DNA from: Polaribacter sp.
GTDB lineage: Bacteria > Bacteroidota > Bacteroidia > Flavobacteriales > Flavobacteriaceae
NCBI GenBank assembly: GCA_023254055.1
Contig: JALQYN010000003.1
Span: 1-64,000, forward strand
Length of the DNA: 64,000 nt
Direction: 5' to 3'
Below the pieces are notes generated by a model. It was not told where the DNA came from and searched no databases. It saw only the letters and a list, made by a program, of their open reading frames with translations. Positions 52,760 to 61,454 of the stretch are shown here, piece after piece. Both the position numbers and the translations under genes were made by a program. The stretch's first letter is position 1. Each line of letters opens with the position of its first letter.

Positions 52760-54243
52760 ATAGGTAATGTTATTTTAAAAACTGTATTCTTAGAATTTGG
52801 AACTAATTGAATTTTCCCATCATGTTTTTCTACAATTTTTTTGGTGTAAAATAAGCCAATTCCAAAACCTTTTACATTGTGAGTATTTCCTTTTGGAATG
52901 CGATAAAACTTATCAAAAATCTTTTCTTGTTGGTTTTTATCTATTTGATTTCCATCATCTGCAACGGTAATTTCTAAATTACCAAGCACTTGGGTTATAT
53001 GAATTTCAATTTCATTTCCACCATATTTTATGGCGTTATCAATTAGGTTAGATATTGCATTTTCAAAATGAAAAAGATCTAACATCACCAATAATTTTTC
53101 TTTACTACTGATAAATCGAATGTTTTTTCCGTCAGATTGAAAATCATTTCTTAAAGCGATGTTTTTTACAAGTGCAACAACATCAACTTCTTCTTTTTGA
53201 AGCAATAATTTTTCGCTATCTAAAGTTGCCGTTTCTAATAATTTTTCTACCATCTGATGCAATTTTGTTAATTGTAAAGTAGAAATGGAAAGATATTTTT
53301 TTGTTTTTTCTTTATCATCAATAGCATTAAAAGTACTGATAGCCTCAATTGCAGTAGAAACTGTTGTGATAGGTGTTTTAAATTCGTGTGTAATATTGCT
53401 AATTAGGTCATTTTTTATTTCTGCCAATTCCTTTTGTTTATTGATGATTTTAAGTAAATAAAACAAACAAGAAATAATTGCTAATGATAATAATAATGAT
53501 AATAAAATTCCGGTAGAACTTCTTTTTAATGCCTCAACAGAAGAATCTTTAAATAAAATTCTAAACTGTTCATTATTCTTTAAAAAAGTAGATTTAGAAT
53601 CTACACTTTTCCAATTAAAGAACACGTTATCTTCTTCGAGAATTGTTTTGTTGTCACCCCAATTAAAAGCTATATTATTGGCATCAGATTTAAAAATTAT
53701 TGAATCACCAGCATAATGTTTTAAACGATAATCCAATACTATATTTTTATTGGTAAGTTGTTTTTTTAAGAGTGAATCTATTTTTGTGTATTCGATGGAA
53801 TCTTGAGAAATTGAGATAATTATTTTATTAGCAAAACCCTCTAAATTTTTCACACTATCAATACTTTCACCTTTAAAAATTTTTATGGCTGATAAATGTT
53901 TTGTGTTAATATCTAAAATATTGTCGTTTGCTTTTTTAATTTTCTTGGATGCGTTGCCAGATTTAAATAAAGAGTCAACTTTAAATTTTGAAAAAAAAAC
54001 TTCAAAGTTTTTTGTAGTTTCTCTGGAATTAGAAGTAGTGTCTAAAAAAGCAACTCTAGATTTTTTTGTGAGATACGCAAAATATTCTTCAATAGCATTG
54101 TCTAAACTCAATTGAATTTCATTTGCAATTGTTTGTTTGTGTTGCAGATAGTTTTTATAATTCCAATATGCCTGAACAGTTATTGTAGTAATAATTGTTA
54201 AGGTAATTAAATATAAAATCCAACGATATTTTTTCGTGTTCAT
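52756..54243 (-). CDS. Sensor histidine kinase
   Basis: The 495-aa membrane kinase has an N-terminal helix (WILYLITLTIITTITVQAYW), a periplasmic sensor region of about 220 residues and a second helix (GILLSLLLSLAIISCLFYLL). The phosphorylated His286 lies in ISNITHEFKTPI. The ATP-binding part has NLIDNAIKYG, DDGNQIDKNQ and GFGIGLFYTKKI. The signal is unknown. It is transcribed divergently from the GLPGLI/receptor genes, which argues that it senses something at the outer membrane or the receptor's ligand. Confidence 0.93.
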   Translation of the reverse strand: MNTKKYRWILYLITLTIITTITVQAYWNYKNYLQHKQTIANEIQLSLDNAIEEYFAYLTKKSRVAFLDTTSNSRETTKNFEVFFSKFKVDSLFKSGNASKKIKKANDNILDINTKHLSAIKIFKGESIDSVKNLEGFANKIIISISQDSIEYTKIDSLLKKQLTNKNIVLDYRLKHYAGDSIIFKSDANNIAFNWGDNKTILEEDNVFFNWKSVDSKSTFLKNNEQFRILFKDSSVEALKRSSTGILLSLLLSLAIISCLFYLLKIINKQKELAEIKNDLISNITHEFKTPITTVSTAIEAISTFNAIDDKEKTKKYLSISTLQLTKLHQMVEKLLETATLDSEKLLLQKEEVDVVALVKNIALRNDFQSDGKNIRFISSKEKLLVMLDLFHFENAISNLIDNAIKYGGNEIEIHITQVLGNLEITVADDGNQIDKNQQEKIFDKFYRIPKGNTHNVKGFGIGLFYTKKIVEKHDGKIQLVPNSKNTVFKITLPI

Positions 54244-54247
54244 AACT

Positions 54248-54255
54248 CAAAGGTA
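54248..54255 (-). promoter_or_regulatory. Putative -7 element of the kinase/regulator operon
   Basis: The minus strand reads TACCTTTG, an exact TAnnTTTG match, only 4 bases before the ATG at 54243. A start site 5-7 bases downstream would fall on or in the start codon, so the mRNA may be leaderless. Confidence 0.4.
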
Positions 54256-54283
54256 CGTAGTTCAATTCATAAAATATAACCCC

Positions 54284-54309
54284 TTAACACACGTTAACAC
54301 ACGTTAACC
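54284..54309. promoter_or_regulatory. Tandem TTAACACACG operator in the divergent region
   Basis: TTAACACACG occurs twice in tandem (54284, 54294) and a third TTAAC follows at 54304, so half-sites recur every 10 bp. OmpR-family regulators typically bind such direct repeats in phase with the helix. The site ends 21 bases before the -7 element of the GLPGLI gene, a place for activation. It also lies behind the kinase operon promoter. Assignment to the adjacent regulator is an inference. Confidence 0.6.
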
Positions 54310-54330
54310 GAAAGATATAAATTCTTTTTT

Positions 54331-54338
54331 GATATTTG
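54331..54338 (+). promoter_or_regulatory. Probable -7 element of the GLPGLI/receptor operon
   Basis: GATATTTG matches TAnnTTTG at 7 of 8 positions. It lies 23 bases before the ATG at 54362 and 21 bases after the tandem operator. Confidence 0.4.
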
Positions 54339-54361
54339 TAGCAACAATAAATAACATTAAA

Positions 54362-55201
54362 ATGAAAAATGCAGTTACAATTTTATGCTTGCTAATTACG
54401 ACTACCTTATTAGCACAAAACTTTCAAGGAAAAGCAACCTACAAAACAAGCCGAAAAATGGATATCAAAATTGGAGGCAAAGAAGGTGCTTCAATAAGTG
54501 ATGAGCGAAAAGCGCAGATGAATGCAATGATGATGAAACAATTTCAAAAGACATTTGTATTGACCTTTGATAAAACAACCTCAATTTATAAAGAAGAAAA
54601 AAAACTAAAAGCTCCAGCAACAATGCCTTCTAATGGATTTAATGTAATGGTAATGGGTTCTGGAGGAGGAAATGATGTAGTTTATAAAAACACAAAAGAA
54701 AATCGATTTGTGAACAAAACAGAAATCATGGGGAAACTTTTTTTAATAAAAGATAAACTACCAAAATACGATTGGAAATTAACAGATGAAACAAAAAACA
54801 TTGGAGTATACACTTGTTATAAAGCAACCTACACAAGACAAGAAGATAGGACAAGTATGAATGTTGAAGACGGAAAAGTTACAGAGAAAAAAGAAAAAGT
54901 AGATGTGGTTACAACAGCTTGGTATACACCTGCAATTCCCGTGAGCAACGGTCCAGATAATTATTCTGGATTACCTGGTTTAATTTTAGAAATTAAAGAA
55001 GGCAATCAAACAATTATTTGCTCTGAAATTGTTTTAAATCCAACCGATACAATAAAGATTGAAGAGCCGAAAAAAGGAAAAGTGGTTTCTCAAAATGAAT
55101 ACGAAAAAATTATGGATAAGAAAACAAAAGAAATGATGGAGAATTTTAAGTCTAGAAGAAATAGTAAAGGTCGTACTATGCAGATAAGAATTGGTGGTTA
55201 A
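54362..55201 (+). CDS. GLPGLI family exported protein 1
   Basis: The start at 54362 gives 279 aa with a signal peptide (MKNAVTILCLLITTTLLAQ). The ATG at 54329 lies before the promoter element and is rejected. It carries the family hallmark GLPGLILEI near residue 200, preceded by the conserved AWYTPAIPVSNGP. The function of this Bacteroidota-only periplasmic or outer-membrane-associated family is unknown. A paralogue follows 67 bases downstream, then an outer-membrane receptor. The C-terminus is very basic (KSRRNSKGRTMQIRIGG). Confidence 0.9.
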   Translation: MKNAVTILCLLITTTLLAQNFQGKATYKTSRKMDIKIGGKEGASISDERKAQMNAMMMKQFQKTFVLTFDKTTSIYKEEKKLKAPATMPSNGFNVMVMGSGGGNDVVYKNTKENRFVNKTEIMGKLFLIKDKLPKYDWKLTDETKNIGVYTCYKATYTRQEDRTSMNVEDGKVTEKKEKVDVVTTAWYTPAIPVSNGPDNYSGLPGLILEIKEGNQTIICSEIVLNPTDTIKIEEPKKGKVVSQNEYEKIMDKKTKEMMENFKSRRNSKGRTMQIRIGG

Positions 55202-55268
55202 TTGATTAAACCTTTTATGCTTTAATAAGTCTAACTCTCGTTATAAGATTAATATTAAACCAATTAAA

Positions 55269-56099
55269 ATGAGATCACTTATTATACTATTCTTTGTGTT
55301 ACTTACTGTATCAGCAAATTCGCAATCTAATTTTCAGGGAAAAGCAGTTTATATGTCTAAAACGACAATGGAGATGAATTTTGGAGGAAGGCAAATGACT
55401 GAAGACCAAAAGAAACGTATTGCAGATAGAATGAAAGGGTTTTTAGAGAAAACATTTGTGTTGAATTTTGATCAAACAGAGTCTGTCTATAAAGAAGAAG
55501 AAAAATTAAGTGCTCCTGGAGGTCAAGGAGGAGGAAGATTTGGAGGGATGATGAGTTTTGGTGCAGGATTAAAATATAAAAACACGAAGGATGCAATCGT
55601 TTTAGAAGAATCAGAATTTTTTGGAAAACAATTTTTAATTACAGAAAGTGGAACGAAGCCAGAGTGGGTATTGGGTGCTGAAACAAAAAAAATTGGAAAT
55701 TATATGTGCTACAAAGCTACATTAACTAAAGAAGTTGATCCGTTTAGTATTGCTGGTTTTGGAAGAGGAAATAATAATAATGATGCAGAAAAGAAAGATG
55801 AAAAGCCAAAAACAATGATTGTTACAGCATGGTACACACCTCAGATTCCTGTAAGTCAAGGTCCAGGAGAATATTGGGGATTACCAGGGTTAATTTTAGA
55901 AGTAAATGCAGGCACAACAACCGTGTTGTGTAAAGAAATAACATTGAATCCTAACGAAAAAGTAACAATAAAAAAACCATCAAAAGGAAAAAAAGTTACT
56001 AGAGATGAATACAATAAAATTGTAAAGAAAAAAACCGAAGAAATGAGAGACCAATTTAGAGGTCGTGGTGGTAATCGAGGAGGCGGAAGAAGAGGATAA
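55269..56099 (+). CDS. GLPGLI family exported protein 2
   Basis: The 276-aa paralogue of the preceding gene has a signal peptide (MRSLIILFFVLLTVSANS) and the hallmark GLPGLILEV after AWYTPQIPVSQGP. Both share FQGKAxY near the N-terminus and KTFVLNFD-like text. Unlike the first, it has Gly-rich stretches (GGQGGGRFGGMM and a C-terminal GRGGNRGGGRRG). Such flexible tails may mediate binding, which is an inference. The receptor gene follows 19 bases later. Confidence 0.9.
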   Translation: MRSLIILFFVLLTVSANSQSNFQGKAVYMSKTTMEMNFGGRQMTEDQKKRIADRMKGFLEKTFVLNFDQTESVYKEEEKLSAPGGQGGGRFGGMMSFGAGLKYKNTKDAIVLEESEFFGKQFLITESGTKPEWVLGAETKKIGNYMCYKATLTKEVDPFSIAGFGRGNNNNDAEKKDEKPKTMIVTAWYTPQIPVSQGPGEYWGLPGLILEVNAGTTTVLCKEITLNPNEKVTIKKPSKGKKVTRDEYNKIVKKKTEEMRDQFRGRGGNRGGGRRG

Positions 56100-56118
56100 A
56101 AAATAAATCAAACATTTT

Positions 56119-58830
56119 ATGAAAAAATATTTATTAGCAATCATAGTAATGGTTGCGTGGGGAACAAATGCTCAAATTAAGTTAACAGGTGTTGTTAAAG
56201 ACAGTATTGGTGAACCCTTAGAAATGGCAAATGTAATTGCTTTAAACAAAACAACAAACACATTAGATTCATACGGATTTACAGATTCTAATGGAAATTA
56301 TAAGTTGACTTTAAAAGAGAATACCACATATAGTATTAAAGCAAGTTATATAGGAAACAAAACTTCTGATCTGACTATAAATACTAAATCTGCAGATATT
56401 GTTAAGGATATTGTTTTAATGCCTGATAATAAATTAGATGAAGTTAATATTACGTATAAAATTCCTGTTACTATAAAAGGAGATACCCTAGTCTATGATG
56501 CCGATTCTTTTAAAGTTGGAACAGAAAAAAAACTTGGTGATGTTTTAAAGCGTTTACCGGGTGTTGAAGTAAACGCCGATGGAGAAATTGAAGTAGAAGG
56601 CAAAAAAGTTGGAAAAGTATTGGTAGAAGGCAAAGATTTTTTTGATGGTGACTCTAAAATTGCTGTTCAAAATATTCCTGCAAACGCAATAGATAAAGTA
56701 CAAGTATTAAAGAATTTTAGTGAAGTAGGACAACTAAAAGGAGTGCAAGATAATTCTGATAATTTAGCAATTAATATTAGATTAAAAGAAGGAAAAAAGA
56801 ATTTTTGGTTTGGTGAAATTAATGCTGGAGCTGGAGGTGATAATAGATTTGTGGCAAATCCAAAATTATTTTATTACAGTCCAAAATATAGCATCAATTT
56901 AATAACAGACATGAATAATATAGGTAAAATTCCTTTTACAAGAAGAGATTATTTTAGGTTTACGGGTGGATTTAGACCTGGAGGAAATTCTGGAACCGGT
57001 TTTAATGTAGCTTCTTCAGATATAGGTTTTTTAACCATGCAAAATAATAGAGCTAAAGAAATTGATTCTAAATTTGCTGCCGCAAATTTTAGTTATTCTC
57101 CTAAAAAAACATTGGATTTAAGTGGTTTTGCAATTTATTCATCTACCAAAACAGAATTAGAACAAAGCAGTACTAGAAACTATATAAACAATGCGTTCAC
57201 CGAAACAACTACGAGTAATTCTAATCAAGACTCTAATTTAGGATTGTTTAAATTGAGCTCTAGTTATAAACCAAATGTGAACAACCAATTTGATTATGAT
57301 ATTTTTGCTAAAGTATCTGATCAAAAAGAAAGTCAACTGTTTACATCATCTCAAGTGCCAGGAAATATTTTGCAAGCACAAAATCAAAATCCATTTTCAT
57401 TAAATCAGAATTTGAATTACTATTATACGTTAAATGAGCGAAATATTTTTGCTTTAAGCGCACAACATTTATGGCAAGATGAAGATCCTTTTTACAATGC
57501 TAATTTGCAACAGCTGTCATTTGCTAATTTATTAACATTAACATCACCAGCTGTTGGAGATCCTTATGATATTTCACAAAACAAAAGAGTAAAAACAAAC
57601 AAGCTTGATGCGAAATTAGATTATTATTATGTCATTAATTCAAAGAGCAATATTAACTTTAACATAGGGGCAACAATCAGTGATCAGCAATTCAATTCAG
57701 ATATTTTTGAAAGATTAAATGGGACACAAAATTCTATTACTTCTCCTTCAACATTAAATGATGTTAGGTATGCTTTTAACGATTTATATGCAGGTTTTGA
57801 ATATAAATTTATCACGGGTATTTTTACGTTTACACAAGGAGGAACACTCCATTCATATTCTGCAAAAAATACTCAGTTAGGAACTGTTAGAGACGATAAC
57901 TTTAGTGAGTTTTTACCAAGTGTTTCTGTGAAATTACAACTTAAAAAATCTGAAACATTACGTTTATCATATAACAAAGTTGTAAGCTTTACTGATATTA
58001 ATAGGGTTGCTGAAGGGTATGTCTTTAACAATTACAACCGCTTGTATTCTGGTAATAGAAACTTAGAAAGTTCATATGCTCATAGTTTAAGGTTGAATTA
58101 CTTTAGTTTTAATATGTTTAATTACACCAATGTTTTTGCTTCTGTAAATTATAACAAACAAATCAATTCTATTACAGGAAGCATTTTACCTGTTGGCGTA
58201 GATCAAATATCTACCTCTATAAATTCAATTTTTCCAAACGAATCGTTATCGGGTTCTGCTAATTTGCAAAAATCAATAGGTAAATTTAAAGGAACATTTG
58301 GAGCCAGAGTTTCATTGTCTAAATCTACAAGCACAATTGCGGCATTAAGAGATACAGATAACAACCCAAATACACCTCCAGTTAGAGTTGAAGAAGAAAG
58401 AGATTCAAGATCGTTTACAAGATCATTTAATACAGGTATCAGTACTAATTTTAGAACTGCTCCAAATTTCGATATCGGGTATAATGTGACCATTAATGAT
58501 TATAATCAAGGAGGAAACATCAATAAATTTTACACTCATAGTCCGTATTTTAATTTAGATATTTTGTTTTTGAAAAACTTTACTTTCACTTCAAGATATA
58601 CCTACAATAATTATAAAAATGAAACTCAAACCTTAAATAATTATAGTTTTCTAGATTTGGATTTAACGTATCAAAAGAAAGAAAGTAAATGGGAATATTC
58701 TTTAAAAATGACCAATGCTTTTGATACGATTTCTATTAATAATGATAATAGCAACGCTATTTTTAATAGTACCTCTTCTTATGTAATTCAGCCAAGATTT
58801 ACAGTGTTTAGTGTAAAGTATAATCTATAA
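56119..58830 (+). CDS. TonB-dependent-receptor-like outer membrane beta-barrel protein
   Basis: The 903-aa protein has a signal peptide (MKKYLLAIIVMVAWGTNAQ) and an N-terminal carboxypeptidase-regulatory-like domain (LTGVVKDSIGEPLEMANVIA). A plug-like region follows (GDVLKRLPGVEVNADGEIEV and QNIPANAIDKVQVL), then a long beta-barrel. It is the type that co-occurs with GLPGLI genes. No clear TonB box was identified, so energised uptake is uncertain. Its ligand is unknown. It ends the operon and is followed by a terminator. The C-terminal residue pattern (FTVFSVKYNL) fits an outer-membrane barrel. Confidence 0.88.
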   Translation: MKKYLLAIIVMVAWGTNAQIKLTGVVKDSIGEPLEMANVIALNKTTNTLDSYGFTDSNGNYKLTLKENTTYSIKASYIGNKTSDLTINTKSADIVKDIVLMPDNKLDEVNITYKIPVTIKGDTLVYDADSFKVGTEKKLGDVLKRLPGVEVNADGEIEVEGKKVGKVLVEGKDFFDGDSKIAVQNIPANAIDKVQVLKNFSEVGQLKGVQDNSDNLAINIRLKEGKKNFWFGEINAGAGGDNRFVANPKLFYYSPKYSINLITDMNNIGKIPFTRRDYFRFTGGFRPGGNSGTGFNVASSDIGFLTMQNNRAKEIDSKFAAANFSYSPKKTLDLSGFAIYSSTKTELEQSSTRNYINNAFTETTTSNSNQDSNLGLFKLSSSYKPNVNNQFDYDIFAKVSDQKESQLFTSSQVPGNILQAQNQNPFSLNQNLNYYYTLNERNIFALSAQHLWQDEDPFYNANLQQLSFANLLTLTSPAVGDPYDISQNKRVKTNKLDAKLDYYYVINSKSNINFNIGATISDQQFNSDIFERLNGTQNSITSPSTLNDVRYAFNDLYAGFEYKFITGIFTFTQGGTLHSYSAKNTQLGTVRDDNFSEFLPSVSVKLQLKKSETLRLSYNKVVSFTDINRVAEGYVFNNYNRLYSGNRNLESSYAHSLRLNYFSFNMFNYTNVFASVNYNKQINSITGSILPVGVDQISTSINSIFPNESLSGSANLQKSIGKFKGTFGARVSLSKSTSTIAALRDTDNNPNTPPVRVEEERDSRSFTRSFNTGISTNFRTAPNFDIGYNVTINDYNQGGNINKFYTHSPYFNLDILFLKNFTFTSRYTYNNYKNETQTLNNYSFLDLDLTYQKKESKWEYSLKMTNAFDTISINNDNSNAIFNSTSSYVIQPRFTVFSVKYNL

Positions 58831-58853
58831 AAAAAAGAAATTTTTAAAATGAC

Positions 58854-58883
58854 AAAAGCGAATAGAAATATTCGCTTTTTTTT
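58854..58883 (+). terminator. Terminator of the GLPGLI/receptor operon
   Basis: AAAAGCGAATA and TATTCGCTTTT pair around GAAA and run into T residues. Confidence 0.88.
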
Positions 58884-58910
58884 ATTCTAAAATGTGTGTA
58901 TTTTCGTTGG

Positions 58911-59666
58911 ATGAATTTTGAAACCGCAACCTCTTTATTTTCTTCATTTTTCAAAACCTTAGGGTATTTATTCCTTTTTATGGTTTTTGGCCTTTTTTTA
59001 GACAGTACATATATGTCTTCGATTCTCCCACAAACTCAGCATTTGGCAACTTTTGTGATGTTAATTGGTTTTGCTATCGTTTATTTTAAATCAGCATCAA
59101 GAATGAGGGAGCAAATGATTACAGCTGTGATTATTGGTTTTATAGGAGAACATTTGTTTTCTATTGGATTAGGAATGTACACCTATAGATTGAGTAACAT
59201 ACCGCATTATGTTCCTCCAGGTCACGCAATTGTTTTAGTAGCGACCATGTATTTCTGTAAAGAATCAATTGTAAGAGAATATCGAAAATTATTAGAAAAG
59301 ATTTTTACAGTTTTTGTATTAGTTTATTCAACTTTGTTTTTATTCTTTGCTGGAGATGTTTTTGGTTTTATAATGTCTTTATTGGTGATTTTTCTTTTAA
59401 GAAATAAACCAAGAGAACGTTTATTTTATCTAAGTATGTACATAGCAGTTGCTTTTTTAGAAATTATTGGTACAAGCTATGAGTGTTGGTTTTGGCCAGA
59501 AACTGCTTATGGTAAGATCCCTTTTTTGACAAGTGCAAATCCGCCTAGTGGCATTAGTCTGTTTTATTTTTTATTAGATTTAGGAAGTTTGTGGTTGTAT
59601 AAAAAAAGACATAAAATTGCCTGGGCAAGAATGAAAAATATTAGAAAATTACAAGAAAGCCAATAA
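58911..59666 (+). CDS. Conserved-looking multi-pass membrane protein of unknown function
   Basis: The 251-aa protein has about seven hydrophobic helices (for example LGYLFLFMVFGLFL and FTVFVLVYSTLFLFF). An in-frame GTG at 58896 would add five residues (YFRW), but ATG at 58911 is preferred. Conserved-looking polar motifs in loops are HYVPPGHAIV and YECWFWPETAYGKIPFLTS. I do not recognise the family. The amidohydrolase gene follows 11 bases later, so it may be co-transcribed. Confidence 0.65.
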   Translation: MNFETATSLFSSFFKTLGYLFLFMVFGLFLDSTYMSSILPQTQHLATFVMLIGFAIVYFKSASRMREQMITAVIIGFIGEHLFSIGLGMYTYRLSNIPHYVPPGHAIVLVATMYFCKESIVREYRKLLEKIFTVFVLVYSTLFLFFAGDVFGFIMSLLVIFLLRNKPRERLFYLSMYIAVAFLEIIGTSYECWFWPETAYGKIPFLTSANPPSGISLFYFLLDLGSLWLYKKRHKIAWARMKNIRKLQESQ

Positions 59667-59677
59667 GCTTATTTCAT

Positions 59678-61393
59678 ATGAAAAAGAATTTCATTTTACT
59701 ATTTAGCATCTTATTTATCAGTTCTTGTATTAAAGATAAAGACTTTGCGGATACCGTAATTTTAAACGCAAACGTTTATACCTTGAGTTGGAACAACCCT
59801 TTGTCAAATGGAACTCCAGCAAAAAACGCTCCTTTTAAAGATGGTAAATGGCAGTTTGATGCTCAAGCAATAGCGGTTAAAAACAATACAATTCAGTTTG
59901 TTGGATCTAATAAGAAAGTAAAAGAATTTATCGGTGATTCTACAAAAATTATTGATGCAAAAAACGCGGTAATTGTTCCTGGCTTGATTGAATCTCATGG
60001 CCATCTTCAAGAATTAGGAGAGAAAAATGAAGCGATAAATCTCGAAAATTTAACCAAACAGCAAATACTAGATTTAATTATCAAAAGAGCTGCTGAGACG
60101 CCAAAAGGTGAATGGATTATTGCTTCTGGTTGGGATGAAGCAGTTTTTGCAAATGACTATCCAGATATGGTTGAATTAAGTAAACTAACACAAAACAATC
60201 CTGTTGTTTTAATAGGGTTGCGTGGTTTTGGAGTTATGGGAAATAAATTGGCTTTTGAAAATGCAGGGATTACAAAAAATACAAAAGCTACTGATGGTGG
60301 AGAAATTCTAAGTGATACAAAAGGGAACTTAAAGTATATCTTATTAAATAGTGCAAAGAATTTATTATTAGATAAAATCCCTAAGAAGACACTAGCGCAA
60401 CAAACACGCATCATAGAATACGGATTTAACGAGTTGTTAAAATTAGGTTTTACAACAACCCATCACGCAGGGGTTGCAGAAGAGCACATGGATGTATATG
60501 AAGATTTGCTTAAGAAAAATAAGCTACCTATGCGAATTCATGCTTTTGTCGCAGCTAGAATGTATAACATCAATTTGGTAAATAAATGGTTGAAAAAAGG
60601 GCCTACAAAAAATGATGAATCATTTTTGCAAGTCAGAAATTTTAAAGCGTATTACGACGGATCGTTAGGTTCGCGTGGAGCAAAATTTTTAGAAGATTAT
60701 TCTGATAAAAAAGGACATACAGGGGTTAGTGGATTGGCCTATGGCTTTCATGAAGACATGATTATTAAAGCTTTGGATGCAGGGTTTCAATTGGCAATTC
60801 ATGCAATCGGAGATAAAGCAAATCGAGATGTCTTAGATTTATATGAGAACTATTTCAAAGCGCATCCTAAATCTAAAGAATTACGACATAGAATTGAACA
60901 TGTGCAAATTGTGCACCCTGATGATTTTTCTAGATTCAGTAAATTAAATATAATTGCTTCTATGGAGCCAGCTCATGCAGTTGAGGATATGCCATGGGCA
61001 ATTGACCGAGTTGGAGAAAAAAGAGCAAAAGGAGCTTATGCATGGCGTAAATTAAGAAACAATGATGCAACTGTGATTTTTAATTCAGATTTTACAGGTT
61101 CAGATCCGAGTTTCTTTTACGGAGTACACAGTGCCACTACCAAAAAGAAAAAAACGGATGATAAGCAATGGTTTCCAGAGCAAGCTTTTACCAAAGAAGA
61201 ATCTTTAAGAGCTTATACCATTTGGGCTGCTTATGCAGCAAAACAGGAAAACCTAACAGGTACAATTGAAGTTGGAAAATGGGCAGATTTAACATTTATG
61301 GATGTGGATGTTTTAAATGCAAATCCAAATGAAATATTAAATGGTGTTATTTTGAAGACTATGATAAATGGAAAAGTAGTTTATGAGAAATAA
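59678..61393 (+). CDS. YtcJ-like amidohydrolase, predicted lipoprotein
   Basis: The 571-aa metal-dependent amidohydrolase has a lipoprotein signal (LFSILFISSCIKDK; Cys17 anchor). The metal-site HxH is in ESHGHLQEL. Other conserved segments are YYDGSLGSRGA, AIHAIGDKANRD, RIEHVQIVHPDD and FNSDFTGSDPSF. YtcJ-type members hydrolyse amide or formyl groups of uncertain substrates. Anchoring suggests it acts at the cell surface or in the periplasm. Confidence 0.88.
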   Translation: MKKNFILLFSILFISSCIKDKDFADTVILNANVYTLSWNNPLSNGTPAKNAPFKDGKWQFDAQAIAVKNNTIQFVGSNKKVKEFIGDSTKIIDAKNAVIVPGLIESHGHLQELGEKNEAINLENLTKQQILDLIIKRAAETPKGEWIIASGWDEAVFANDYPDMVELSKLTQNNPVVLIGLRGFGVMGNKLAFENAGITKNTKATDGGEILSDTKGNLKYILLNSAKNLLLDKIPKKTLAQQTRIIEYGFNELLKLGFTTTHHAGVAEEHMDVYEDLLKKNKLPMRIHAFVAARMYNINLVNKWLKKGPTKNDESFLQVRNFKAYYDGSLGSRGAKFLEDYSDKKGHTGVSGLAYGFHEDMIIKALDAGFQLAIHAIGDKANRDVLDLYENYFKAHPKSKELRHRIEHVQIVHPDDFSRFSKLNIIASMEPAHAVEDMPWAIDRVGEKRAKGAYAWRKLRNNDATVIFNSDFTGSDPSFFYGVHSATTKKKKTDDKQWFPEQAFTKEESLRAYTIWAAYAAKQENLTGTIEVGKWADLTFMDVDVLNANPNEILNGVILKTMINGKVVYEK

Positions 61394-61400
61394 ACATAAA

Positions 61401-61430
61401 AAAACCTCAAACAAATTTGTTTGAGGTTTT
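61401..61430. terminator. Bidirectional terminator between the amidohydrolase gene and metK
   Basis: AAAACCTCAAACAAA and TTTGTTTGAGGTTTT form a perfect 15-bp palindrome. It serves both convergent genes. Confidence 0.9.
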
Positions 61431-61454
61431 CATATATAGTTTATTAAAGCGTTT

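Noticed and set aside
54284-54309. TTAACACACG repeats as a CRISPR fragment or tandem repeat expansion
   Set aside because: There are only two and a half units without unique spacers and no cas genes. The helical phasing and position favour a regulator site.
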